Source: Atherinomorus stipes
Taxonomy: Eukaryota > Chordata > Actinopteri > Atheriniformes > Atherinidae
Direction of reading: 5' to 3'
Assembly: GCA_023101725.1 (NCBI GenBank)
Contig: JALJCO010013676.1
Span: 62,049-126,048 of the forward strand
Length of the DNA: 64,000 nt
The notes beneath the pieces were generated by a model that was not told where the DNA came from, ran no database searches, and saw nothing but the letters and a program-made list of their open reading frames with translations. Positions within the stretch are counted from its first letter, which is position 1. Every line of letters starts with the position of its first letter. Shown here in pieces: positions 36,891 through 49,358 of this stretch. The position numbers and the translations under genes are program-made.

Positions 36891-39096
36891 GGGTTTTGTA
36901 GCTAAATAAATGAATGAATGCATGTTGGCAGCTATTGTTGTTCTAAAAGAGGAAATACTTGCCAGAGCTGAGGTGAACCACTGGGGTGAAAAAAAAACCC
37001 CTATAAAAGCCGTACTGTCGCCTGCTGATCTGGAAAGGAAACACACACTGCCTCTGTGTCAGCTATCCAACTTTAATCTGATATGCAGTCCTGTATCATC
37101 TGTGATTGTGGAAATGTTTTCATAAGGCTGTCATCTTTACATGATGTGGGTCTGCATCAAACCAAAGTTCCATCATCATCTTCCTGTTCAGTACAGATTT
37201 ATGATTCATCATTTTCATCCAATCATCCACATTCCATGTCTGTTCCTTTTCAGCACACTCAGACCTTGTTCTTATGATTTTGTTGTTAAAATGGTTTATG
37301 TCTATCTTTACTTGATGCTAATTTGATCTGGTTTCTTTAATTTTGGCCAATACCGGCTCCTTTTTCTTCCCATTTCTTTTTTTAATTTCTTTGGTTGTGA
37401 ATTTTTTTTATTTACAGGCTATAGCCTTGAGTTTCTAACTGTTTGACAGCCTCCTTCAAGTCATCAACTTATGTGTTTCCTTTTTATGAGTAGCACATTT
37501 TGTTTGTACTCTCTTTAAATTTAGACACTTTTAGAAACAATCAACATTTTTTTTGCATGCTGTCTATTGAATCAAAGTTGTTTAATCCGTGGATCAGCCA
37601 GGTGCAACACGACACAATTGCCCTATATTAATTTCAGGCTAATTTTCATATTTAAGCTAGTTTTTCTTTTTTTAAATGCAAATTACAATGTGATTCCATA
37701 TTTTTAGATATGTTTTATAACTCCTAAATGCAAAGCTCTTAAGTCAAATAGTTTGTGTCATATCATTCATTTACAGAATGTAGCCTATTTAAGAAACAGA
37801 ATCACTCAATTAGCCTAATTCAAGAACATTTTCTGTCAGATGTTAACAGTCTCCTTGAACAAGATCCATTCCCACATCTTTTTATTCTGACAGAAAGCAA
37901 TCAAACACATTAAAATGAGCAAAGATTTCTAAAATGTCCCACTGCCTAATTTATCTCTTCCTTTTTCTTGTAATATGACAGCTTCTCCATATGCTCTCAT
38001 GTTACATGCTTTTTAAGCGTGATTTGATTCTTACGATGAGAGCCCTAATAGCAGCTTTGATCAAGATAAGTGCTGCACTTACACTGCACTACTATAATCA
38101 CTATCCCTCGTAATGTAATCCCTCACTTCTCTTGATGCCATCTACACTTTCTTAAGGAGCTCTCTGTGTCTGTCTATCCTGCAGGGCGGCAACTGAACTT
38201 TCCACCTCGCTCTCAACTTAATTTTCAGAGCTCACTCTCATGCTCTTGCTACGTTTCTTAAGTGCTTCCACTCTTGACTATTTCTGCTGAGTGTATGATT
38301 ATGTACGGATGCAGTAAATGCCATTGTCTAATGACACTGGTATTATGGTGTGGGGGTGTCATGGCATCCTAAACAGAGGTCCTGGGGGAAGAGGTTATTC
38401 TAAAATAGCTTTTTCTCTGTTTGCCAGTCTCTATTTTTGCATTTCTATTTCTTTTTGCCATGTGAGCGAGGTGCCAGAGGTGACCCAGTGTGAACTACAT
38501 TCCACTATAACAACAGAGTAATGACAGACCAGACAATAAGTAGACCTTGCAGCATTTAGACACAGCCGACAATGTAAACACAAATGCATGTTATTCATGA
38601 AAACATCTTTCAGATGAGAAAAAAATGTTTGTTGTATTGATTACTTAAGCAGCTCATTCATTCTTCATCATTAGAAACAACAATGTTATGTAAGACACAG
38701 CAGACAGTGAGAATGTGGACGAGTGTGGGAGTGTAAGCTAGTGCTAACATTTGAGTACAGCATGTGTTTCTACATGAATGTGCACTTGCATGTGTTTTTT
38801 GTGCAGATGAATAGCAACGCAATAGAAAGTAGCCTAAATTAGCTGAATTTACACAAACACCTAAAGGATTATGGGAAATCAGTGGGTGGACAGGTATGGA
38901 TCTGTGACAGGAGGAGGAGGAGGAGAAGGAAGGCGGACAAATTGGATCAGGCTCACTCGCTATCACACTTAAATGGTGTCGTTCAGTTTGTGTTTCTATC
39001 TGGGATTCTTCCGGTGTATATGTAAGTGGATTTGGGAAAGAAAAATTACACTAATTAAAGACACCATAGTTTCTAAAGATAGACTTTGCTATTCTT

Positions 39097-39167
39097 AGAG
39101 TTGAAGATGCCCTCTTGAAAATTAAGTTATAAGAGTTGAAGATGCCTCTCTTGAAAATCAAGTTATA
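39097..39167 (+). repeat. Two-copy tandem duplication, 35/36-bp unit
   Basis: AGAGTTGAAGATGCC, then a CTCTTGAAAATYAAGTTATA block, occurs twice in direct succession with one inserted base and one substitution. Confidence 0.9.
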
Positions 39168-39773
39168 AGTCTTAACTACTGTAGATCAGGTTCATAGTGC
39201 AAGATTAAAAAAAACCCTACATTTTCACTCGGTGCATTATGTTGTACTTGCATGGCCAATACATCCTCTGAACATGCAGCCCAGCCTCACCTGAAACTGT
39301 CGAACATAAATGTTTGTCCACAGACTTACACAATTTTAAGACAACTAATTGTTCTGTGCCAGGTACTGTTGCAGGCGGCACATCGTTTGACTGGAGTTGC
39401 CATCAATAAGTTTAAAACCCCTCAGTGCGCAACATTTGTCTGAAGAGTGTGTTGCCAAAGGTTTGATTTTTAAAAATGTTCTTTAAATACTTATATGTTT
39501 ATGTTTGGTGGTATTTGTGAGAGCTTAAAAGTTGAAAACTGCAACTGCAAAGTCAAATAAAGAAATATATATTCAGAAATCCAGGCAAAATAGAGAGGAC
39601 ACCCACCCAGTTTTGATCTCATTCAGAAGAAAAGGAGAAATATTTCTGAGGCACAGATTAATTATTCAAGTTCAGTTGAATTAACAGATCACTGATGCAA
39701 ATCAGCAACAAATGCAGATTTGAATTATTTTTGTCCAAGTAAATATACAACCAGTTAGTAAATCAAGCCATGG

Positions 39774-39888
39774 CCACTAAGTGCATCGGCCAAATGTCAT
39801 TTTTATTGGCCGATGTTATCGACTGGCAGTTAACAAGGCAAACATCGGCCGATACCGATGTCCAGCCGATGCATCGGTGCATCCCTGA
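39774..39888. mobile_element. hAT-type MITE fragment
   Basis: GGCCGATG/CATCGGC motifs lead to the right end CCGATGCATCGGTGCATCCCTG. The reverse complement CAGGGATGCACCGATGCATC is a typical hAT MITE terminus. The left end is truncated. Confidence 0.55.
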
Positions 39889-40350
39889 AGTTGTTTGTTT
39901 ATCAGATAAGGATATTTCCACTAGAAATTGTTATAGAAAAGCACATTTTTTTGTCCAAAATTCACCAGAATGCATGAAATGAAGTCTCTGACATTTTCCC
40001 AGACATCCCCTCCTGATGTTCAGTTGCAACCTTTGCCTGTGTCAGTGACACAAACAAATGACAAGCCAGTATACCTGCCACATAACACTTAGGAGTAAGT
40101 AACCATTGTTTGCCTGCATCATCTCGCTGGTGATATCCTTGGCTGAACAAAAAACATAAAAACAGCAGCTCAGTTCTAAAAATACAAAAAGAGGCGCAGC
40201 GTTTTCTGCTTTCATCCGCCTCAGTGGCAGCCATGAGTATTTGATGCTTCACAGATACAAAGAAACAAACAAAAACAAAACAAGCCTATAAAGGTATGTT
40301 CAAATAATGCAGGAATTAATGAAAAAAAAAAATATATATATATATGTATA

Positions 40351-40423
40351 TACAGTACCAGTCAAAAGTTTGGACACACTTTCTCACTGAATGTCATTGA
40401 AAAGTGTCTCTTTTGACTGGTAG
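40351..40423. mobile_element. Tc1-type terminal inverted repeats joined by deletion
   Basis: TACCAGTCAAAAGTTTGGAC (40357) and an inverted partner, whose minus strand reads TACCAGTCAAAAGAGACACT, lie only a few bases apart. This is an internally deleted Tc1/mariner element. It is preceded by a TA-rich run. Confidence 0.6.
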
Positions 40424-43400
40424 AGTAAATGTGTGGCAGCAGATGTGTTACAGAAATGTGGTAGAAACTCACACAATTTCATGGATAAAACAAAAACGCC
40501 CCGTTACCATCCATCAAGGCTGAAAGAAATTCCATACAGTGGACTTTTTCCTGCACATCACAAAGATGCTCAGTGGGATTGAGATCTGCGGAAGATGACC
40601 CAGACTGATCTTTCACCCAGTATGCCAGCGACTTATTTCAGTTGCTAAATTCTTAATTTATGCCTTTCCTTTGAGATTGTAACAACTAAACAGTTATAGG
40701 TTTACATACATGACCTTTTAAAGTTGTGGCTTGTCAGAGTATTTTCTCCATAAGTCAGCTGTGCCTCATACTTCCTCTCTCTGTTACTCTTCCCATGTTT
40801 TCTGAAAAATAAAACCCTGGGTTCTCTCTCCTGCTGCTCACTTTTTTTTCCCCTGCATGGGTGACAAAGAATAGGAAGCAGCGTGAGGTGATGCATGCAA
40901 GGCAATGGTGGAAAAAAAGTAACTCTTCAAGGCTTCACAAGTTTCCTTTATCCATAATATATAGTGTGGCTGATATTAAATGCAGCAGTGCTGGCCCTTG
41001 TTCCCAATCCACTAAGTCTTCTGGTTCTACTTTGGAGCACTCCTGTGCAGAAAAAAATATCTCCAAAAAAGCTCTTTCTCTGTGAAAAAGCTGTGCTTTA
41101 ACCCTGAAGCTCTGAAAGGATATTGTGGGTTTTTCCTTCCTTATCTTCATTTATCCATCCCTCACTGATCGACTCATCCCTGTCCACCAATTTAGTCTAT
41201 TACACCGACTATCTCTAACTTCATCTTTTTTTTCTCCTACTCTTCTCTCTCTGCTTTTTAATAGTTAACACAAAGTTTGGAGGCACAGACAAAGATGAGG
41301 GAAGAAGAGGGTGAAGATGAATTAGTGGGGGGGACTGCTAAAGCAGTTAGTGGGAGAATGGGGAGCATGGGCACAAAATAAAACAGAGGTGGGCATTCAC
41401 CCGGAGCTGCAGAGATGAATGATGCAGGGAATCATATGCACAATTTGTGCAGTCTTTTGCCTTCCTGCTTTATTGTCTTCACGCAGTTTTGTACTAAAGT
41501 TCATTAAAGCATAAAAATGACCTGTGTGTCTACAGAAAAAGTGGCCACGATGAAATTCATATTCAGCCGTATCAGGAAAAACGGTTATGGACAAAGAGTG
41601 AAGGCCAGAAGGTGGTGAGAAAAAAAAAAAGCTCACCCACTCTTGCATCACATCCACCCCCACCCACATACATAAGGAAAACATCCAAAGAGAATGTCAG
41701 AGAGTTTTACACCATGGTTGATTTAACTAACCTTCAAATTAGCATAAAGAGGACAGTTAGATTTTTGTTTTCTGTGGTGGTAAACTGCCTTGGGACAAAC
41801 AAAATATTCAGTCTGACAAACAAGAATGGATAAGGAGAGCTGTCACCACAGGAGCAACTTCTATTTCTGTAGTGCTGAGGTGACATGTTCACAGTAAAAG
41901 GCAGCCAAGGACAGATCGCCAGAGAACCAAGTCACTCGCTGATTCTAGCCTACATACTGACGAAACTAGATAATCTTTTATTCATGATAAAAACGGTGGA
42001 GCACAGCGATGATCATAAACATCACAGTTGTAAAAAGCCACAAAGATTTATAATGAAGCAGAAGCTTTTGAACAGATACATGTAGTATAATACAAACATC
42101 TATTTGATGTGTCTGTCAGAGTTGGATCCTTTTTATCCAGACTGAAATATCTCAGCAACTTTGAGTTTCCATGAAATGTTGCACAAAGATTCATGTCATT
42201 CAGAGGATGAAGCTGTCTGAATCTGTGAATACTGACTTTTAGTTATGGCTTAACAAGTATTTGATGGACTACTATAAATTTGTGTCACATTCTGATGTTC
42301 TGCTCAGGTGAAGCATAAGATGTCATGACTTAAACATTTGTGTGTGCTCCAAAGGAAGAAATAAGTATATCAAGTGTGCAATTTTTTGCCCTAAATAGTA
42401 ATGTGACTGCATAAGTAACAGAAAGGCCAGTGTTGATTGTTTTGATGTGTAGAAGTGGTGACAGGTACAAGAACTAGATGTAATTCTTCTTCTTCTTTTT
42501 AAACTTTATTTAATGAATTTTTTCCTCTATAACAGGGAGGGGGGCAAGGAAAGAAAAAGCAAGAACAGGTGATAACCAGGGGACAGACATCTTATGAACA
42601 GTGTCCAGTTCCCGTTTATAATAAAATGTATACAAAATAGTCCAAACATGACCGTGTGGGTTTAGTCCATTCCATGTAAAGTAACAGGTTACTTTCCAGT
42701 GTTCAAAATTTAAGCAAGTGCAAGTGAACAAAGAGTGGGAGAGGGCCTTTTAGATGTGTGTGAGGTATTTTGAGGTTGAAGAAGAGGATTTTTGGCGTTC
42801 TTGCAGGTATCCTTTTACCTGTCCAGTCCGACATTGCTTCTAGTGCTGGGTGTCCCACTTTGGCATCAGGGTATATTAAGATTATAATCATTCTTCTGAT
42901 ACTGGTCGTGTCTTAACATGAATGAGATATATTTTTTATAATTAGTACAACTCTCTGATGGTAGATTGAACAAGGACACTGCTGACTAACCAGGGAAAGG
43001 TTTTAAGTGATTTTGAATAGTTTTAATAAATATAAACTTATCTAACAATGACCACAAAGGAGAAGAAGCTTCTCGTGCTGTCCGGGTCTCTAAAGCCAGA
43101 TGAGCAAAGGTGTGATTCATCGGTGCAAGAGGACTGGTGGGTACACTTCTGTGTATTTCCTGACATTTTTGGCACCCTTAGCTTTACATTTTCAAGTTGG
43201 CTGTAGTTCCACAAATGTCACCATGTTGGAGCGCAAAAGCACAGCACTCTGACAAAATTACAATCACTAAAGCATTACTAATTATTTTTAATTTCTTTGA
43301 AAATGTCGTGTAGTAAAACAATGACCGTCGCAATGACTGGCGTTGAGCAGAATGTGTTTGGTATAAATGCATTATCCATTACTGGAGTAGCTGAGGGTTT

Positions 43401-44220
43401 ACCAGATGGTCAGACATATTGGCTATTGTTCCCAGAAGTATGACCATTAAACACACTGATGGAGTCATAGATTGCTTCAGCATAACAACTGTGTTGCAAA
43501 CAAGGACTCAGTAAGGAAATCTACTGAATTATTCTTAGTTTCCATACATGAGCATAAATCCAGACCCACAGGAATGTAAATCATGTATACTTCTGAGAAC
43601 AACAGGTTCTGGAGCAGTTCTGCCAAGAATATCCCTAACCCTGTGCTCAGTTGGTTCATAGTCAGCACTGTTATTACTGTAACTTACTACCGTATGTAAG
43701 GTCTACTGGAGGATCCCACGAGAGGGCACAGCAGCAAACTTTGAAATTTAGATTTGTAGGACATAAAACATGAGAATGAATATAATAATGGAAGTTAGTA
43801 TGTGGTTGACACAGGCGTAAGTATCAACGGTGTAGCCGGTGCAGCTGCACCAGGGCTCAGATGCAATCAGGGGCCCATGAAGAAAGGGGAAAAAATAAGC
43901 AACTGTCCATCAGATTTAGGCTAGAGGAAGGGAATAAAAAGCCTGTTGCATACCTCACACACACCGTTTTATCTTTTCTTTATCTTAAAAACACACACAC
44001 AAAAAACCCTCTGAAAACCGAACATAGCTGAGGGTTTGATGCGTTTGGGCACCCCCGCAGAGAATGCACACATGTATGGAAACAGCTGTATGCAATCTGA
44101 TTGGCCGAGTCCCACCCTCATAAGTAATGAGCCCAAGTCCAACGCAACATGTTGCTGTTTTTGTGAATGGAGTACCTCAGGTGGGTTGGTAAAATAAGAG
44201 TAAGCCATGTGTCCATTTTC

Positions 44221-45326
44221 TATGGATCAGCGCGAGCCTACGTCACAACCCGGAATTCATGTGACCGCGAAGCTGGTCCCGGTGAAAACATGCTTCGTAT
44301 TTGAACGGCGTCTGATGGACTATGAGCCTCAAAAGCTGCTTTTGCACCTTTTTAATTTTTTTTCCTCCGCCGGTCTGTCTTTGAAATATTATAGAAATGA
44401 CGTCCAGTTATACTGAAAGTCTCACTGCCGACGCTAGAAGAAGATACGAAGCTAAACTAGTATCTGTTGGACTAAGTGATGCCATCTTCTGCTGCTACAG
44501 CCTGGTTAGATGAACCTACCTGTACATAACAGCCTGATGATCAGTTTCCCGATCTCATGATGTATTTGGTTTCATCAGGTAAGCCCCGTGTTCAAGCCAT
44601 TTATTTTTTATAGAATATAAATTTTCCCCGGATTTTTAAGAAATGGTGGTATTTCTTTGATGTACTTCTCAGGAGTTTACTCTCATGGATAAAGCGATAA
44701 ATCACCGGCAGTCTCATCTGTATGTAACTGGTTATGACTGTGCATGTTTATAATGCTGCAAATGCCTTTCTGCCGCTTTTTATGCTTTTATTCTTATGTG
44801 GGAACATTGATGGCAGTAATCTGGATCAACGTAATCGTTAACAGTCCTGAGGAGACGCGAACAGCGGGCGGCACTGTGATTCTGTACATCCACTGATTTA
44901 ATGCTATTTTCTATCATCTGTGCAAAAACAACTACAGGGTTTAAAAAGTGAGACCACAATATGCTTTTTTTTATTAGTCACAAAGTGATCGGAACATATT
45001 GTTAGATGTTTCCATGGTTTCCAGCGTGAACTGTCAGCATTTATGGGCTTGATAGCAGCTAGCCACTTAGCATGTTGTTCGGGACTTTTGCTGTTGTATT
45101 GGTAACTGGAACAAACATCTTCTCTTGTCCGTGTGATAGATATGTTTATGGCAGCCATACACAGCGGGACTTCTCGGTATTTCCAAAGTAGAATAAACGA
45201 AGATTGACGAGTAATGAAGCAGGTAATTCAGTGGCTCCCCTATGCAACGAAGCCATGTTTTCACCTGTTACCTAACCGGATGTGACGAATTTGGCGAAAA
45301 TTCCCGGATGTTCGCGGTGATCCATA
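44221..45326 (-). mobile_element. Inner element with TATGGATCA ends, nested in 43810-46017
   Basis: TATGGATCAGCGCGAGC at 44221-44237 is inverted at 45310-45326 (minus strand TATGGATCACCGCGAAC). Further in, GGTGAAAACATGCTTCG near 44281 is mirrored near 45248-45268. This indicates a second element inside the first. It contains the THAP relic on its minus strand. No target duplication was found. Confidence 0.45.
44960..45175 (-). pseudogene. Broken THAP zinc-finger domain relic
   Basis: THAP domains are C2CH zinc fingers used for DNA binding by P-element-like transposases and their host derivatives. On the minus strand one frame gives AVYGCHKHIYHTDKRR with CLFQLP; after a frameshift another gives KWLAAIKP, SRWKPWKHLTICSDHF. 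Spacing and the invariant Pro, Trp and C-x2-H-F fit the family. The first zinc Cys appears lost (Pro precedes AVYGC), a frameshift separates the halves, and no transposase catalytic region follows, so it is dead. Confidence 0.65.
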
Positions 45327-46075
45327 TATGAACTGGTTCTGGCTGAGAGTCAGAAGCACGGCTTCTTTGGCTTTCCCCCGCCAGAGCATGCACTCCTCGC
45401 TCTCCAAGCTGGTTTTAAACATTCACCAGTTCCAGAGTAAAGAACAGTTTTACAATGAGAGGGTTTAAATGTGGACGTGATCTTCAAGCCAGCGGCGCAA
45501 CGGATTATAAAACTGGTCAGAGGAGGAGACCTGATGGTTAGGATTTGGAGATTGCTGCATAAAGAAGGCAGGATGTTCTCCACCATGCTGGTTTCAGCTG
45601 TTCTGCTTCTCCGTCACACCAGCAGCAGAAAAGTCTCCTTCTGCCCAACGCTGGTGATGCGCAACGCAAAAAGTCAAACCCACACCAAGTAAAACTCTCA
45701 TGTCCACAAAGAATAAAATAAAATAACTGTTACCCGCGACCTTCACGCACCTGAGAAGTTTAAGTAATTTTTTTTTTTTATTCTAAATACGGGAACGCGA
45801 CCTGTGCACTGCACCACACATTATCTTTGGGATAAATCCATCACGTTGACAACAGCTGTGCCTGTGCGAGTGCAAGAATGTTTGTGTGTGTGTGTGTGCG
45901 TGCACATCCACAAGCGCGCGTGCATGCATATGTGCACGAACGTATTTGTGTTTATGGCAGTGGGGCACGAAAAAAAATATTTGCACCAGGGCCTATAACC
46001 ATCATGTTACGCTGCTGGTGGTTGATGATAAGAACAGGTCAGACAAAGCAATAGCTTTGGAATTGTAGGTGACTT

Positions 46076-46687
46076 TTAAAGGCCTCCTTCCACTGAAAAC
46101 CCGTTTAACTTGCTCCTTCTGAAATACGGAGGGTTTCCCCTTGTTTACTTACACATGCCGACTTGCTAGCGTTGCGTTGCCCCCAGTCGGCTGTGCTTTC
46201 TCATCAGAGAAACAATACGAAGAAAAGAGCGAATCGGGAACAGCCTCGCACTTCTACGTCACATTGCAAATAGCGTATCCCACGTGGGGTTTCTATCTGT
46301 CCATTGGAAGGCAGGTAACCCTCCACTACACACTAGAAGTAAAGACGGCACGACTGTAGCTTCGGAGTTGAGAAGCTAATTAGCTAACTGTTTACTAGCA
46401 TGGCAGAACAAACTTGTTTGTCGGCTCTATTTCCTGTCTGTAGCGAAATAAGAGCGGAGGGCGGAGCTTCCTTCATACACTCATGGGAGGCAGCCAATCA
46501 GACGGAAATTCATGAGAAGGACCCGGAAAAGCCTGACGTTGGACCACAAGCCTCTCTTCTAGTATACAAATACAGCTGGATACAAAGCAACCAGAAGGTT
46601 TTTTAAACAGAAACGATGCAGAATGCATTCAATAATAATGGAGAACACAGAAATATTAATGAAATGACCATGGAAGTACAACTTTAA
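46076..46687. mobile_element. TTAA-bounded MITE
   Basis: TTAA at 46076 and 46684 frame ends AGGCCTCCTTCCACTG and, on the minus strand, AGTTGTACTTCCATGG, sharing AG and CTTCCA-TG. The body is CpG-richer than the flanks and includes GGCGGAGCTTCC and CCAATCAGACGG. Its last 75 bases (46615-46689) are identical to 23845-23919. Confidence 0.55.
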
Positions 46688-49271
46688 GGCCCCTAAATCA
46701 AGTGTGCTGGTATGTTCTACTCTGCCTTTAATGGTTATTTTTATGATGCATCAGAATTAAAGCGAATATGATCATATATGATCATCTCCTACAGAAAGTC
46801 AGGAGACACATCAGACACATGGTTGCCATCACCTCTGAGTTGCTGTTTCCCTGTGATTCCCTAACTGGTCCCAGTGTAAATGTAGCTTATTTCACTTTAG
46901 CTGATCTTAGCATTTCAATGCTAACTTTACAATGGAAAGATCTGGAAGTTGTTCCCTTATTTGTCCTGGTCTACTGCCAGAAATAACAACGCAGGTTTTC
47001 CTCTTCTGTCTCTCTGTAGAGCTTGCATATGAACAAAATTTAATTAAAGAAATAGCATTAATTTGTTTTTTTAGGAGGTGCAGAACCAACGCTGCAAACC
47101 AAAGCAGGATATGAGGAAGATGACAACAGCTAAAAGATGCTGCTTCTACAATTGCTGCTTTTTTTTAGCATCACTTAACTTGACAATAACTATCAATTAA
47201 TTGATTTCAACAGTAAAAATGGTCAAACTTTCTTTTTAAGCTGTCACTTGACAAACCCCCCAAATCTCAGTTTGCTGTCAGGTTAAACAGGAAACCTGCA
47301 ATCCCAACAACTGGAAGGCAGAAGAAAGGAACAAACAATTACTCCATGATAAAGACAATCTGAAAATTAAATAAGCAAGACTATTCTTCAAACATACATA
47401 TATTTACAATTGTTTACGTAGTAGATAAAGAAGGTATACTGTACTAAATTTAAAGCAATAAAAAGCATTTCTGGTGTTTAATGAGCCAATCAAACTCACT
47501 TTTAGTTCTCAACACATCAGTTTCATCCAGAAACCTGCTGACATTGGGCAAAAGGCCCAGGAGGTGTGTGTGATTTGAATATAGCATCACTTCCTAAAGA
47601 CAAAAATAGATGCATTTTTGCAGTTCTGAGTAACAGAAAGCAACTGTGACCCTCACCAACCATATCAGACATGTGTGTGTGTTTAAACATTAATAGTGCT
47701 CATAAATTTATAATAAAGTTTCTATTATTTCCTGCATCTCCCAGGAGAAAGTTTAATTCAAACAAGCGTGCATTCCAGCTAGTACGCATACACCTTAAAT
47801 GCACACACAACCATAGGCTGCACATTCAGAGCACTGTGCCCAAACACAAAATAGATGTAAAAATGTGTGGGTGAACAGAGAGATGACAGCAGAGCGAGGA
47901 TGGAGGGACAGTTTTACTGGCTGTAAAATAATGTACTACTCTCGAGAAGAATAACTCTCTTACATATGGCAGAGAAGCCAATCAATATCTGGAGTTTTGC
48001 CGATGGTTGTCCTGTGCTCACAACTGCTTTAAGTGCAAGGAATGTGAAAGTTTAGAAAGCTATGTTTCCAAGTTACAATTTTATTAGTAATCTTGCTGAA
48101 AAGCATGTGAAAAATGTCACCCACGCTCTAATGAAAGTAACACTAGTTCTTGACAAGTGTGGCGCAGAGATATAACAAAAGCTCTTTGTATGTAGCATGT
48201 AGGTGTGCAGTTTTATATTTGGTTGTAACAAAGATATTATTAAAAAGGCAGCAAGGAAGGAGCAGATGTGTGACATTTGAGCACAAAGGCCATTCTGGCA
48301 CCTTCTGTGGCTGTGTGTGGGACACAGTCTTGTTACTTTGGAGACTAACTCCCTGTAAAGCAGCTTCTAGCACAATGTACTCTGATATAGAGAAAGGTAG
48401 AAGTGCAGAGCATCTGCATGGAACAAAGCACACGAGCATGAGTCTGTCCATTAATATGACAGAAAAGACTCAAAACATCCATGCACCATTAAGATTTGGC
48501 TACATAGGATTACTCAACCCAATGTCAGAAATCTGTATGTGAATATTGTTGCATCAACAAAGAGAAAATAAGAAATGAGGAGAACTGAGATGAGCCATTC
48601 AGCTAGAGTGAGAGATTTTTCCTTCCTTCCGTATGAGCCACAAAACCATAACTGAGCAACATGTAATTTATGAATGATTAAACATCTGTAGTTTCACATC
48701 TTTCCAGTTAAAATCTAAAACCACCTGGTTTAGAAATAATAATTTAATCTGATCCAGATCATCATAGTCAAACATTCATATCTAAGTTTTGGTAAAAAGG
48801 CGGGAATTGATATAAATATTGCTTAGAAAATGTAACTGCCTCACTGTAAATCCCAAATGAAGCTGTATGGTTTCTTGTTAGGGGTTATTGTTGGGGTTAT
48901 ACTAAGACTCATTCATCATTAAACTGTGACAATGACAAACTGGCTAACATGAGAATACTTTCTTCTAATTCCTCTTAAACTTCATTATTTGCAGCTGACA
49001 CACCTGTAGCCAGCTCCCTCTGTCTGGCGAATTTCTTTTTACCATTTTTCAGTGACATTACATCCAGGTGCTTTAATTTTCAGATCCTATTTTCCCCTTA
49101 ACAAGTTCACCCCCTTGGATACCCCTGAGAGCTGGGAGCCAGATTCCTGTAACAGCACAGCAGGTGTTCAGTAACAAAGCTAACTTTCCTCCAAGCTGTG
49201 GCTGCAGCTGCTGTGTCCCTTCATAGGCCTGAAGCAGGTACAGCTGCTCGGTTTTGTTGCCTTTTGGTTAG

Positions 49272-49358
49272 ATTGAATCGACTGTCCAAACTTACATTAA
49301 GGATATGATGAACTGGGTCATACACCTCACCCATCAGCCTGCTCAAATCAAAGTCCAG
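49272..49358 (+). other. Weak candidate exon, unknown
   Basis: A T-rich tract ending TTTTGGTTAG is followed by 87 bases and a consensus donor CAG|GTGAGTTTG at 49359. ATGs at 49305 and 49308 open 18 or 17 codons in phase 0 to the donor (beginning MMNWVIHLTHQP). I recognise no family. Signal quality is the only support. Confidence 0.15.

Larger units (their letters stand above)
36891..43801. other. Non-coding stretch with minor repeats
   Basis: Contains the tandem duplication at 39097, the hAT fragment at 39774 and the deleted Tc1 at 40351. A GGAGGAGGAGGAGGAG run is near 38911. 42490-42900 has a GA-rich patch reminiscent of a decayed retroelement, not classifiable. Confidence 0.6.
43810..46017. 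mobile_element. 2.2-kb DNA transposon with perfect 8-bp target duplication
   Basis: The perfect 8-mer GTGGTTGA flanks it (43802-43809 and 46018-46025). Ends are CACAGGCGTAA and, on the minus strand, CAGCAGCGTAA, followed by similar GGTGTAGCCGGTGCA and GGTTATAGGCCCTGGTGCA. An 8-bp duplication with CA...TG ends suggests hAT or P superfamily. The inside is a mosaic: an inner element at about 44221-45326 with its own inverted ends, a broken THAP domain, and a CpG-rich, TG-repeat-containing right part. No intact transposase frame remains. Confidence 0.7.

Noticed and set aside
48150..48542. Overlapping open frames of about 100-130 codons on both strands
   Set aside because: No family resemblance; codon content looks random and both strands are equally open.
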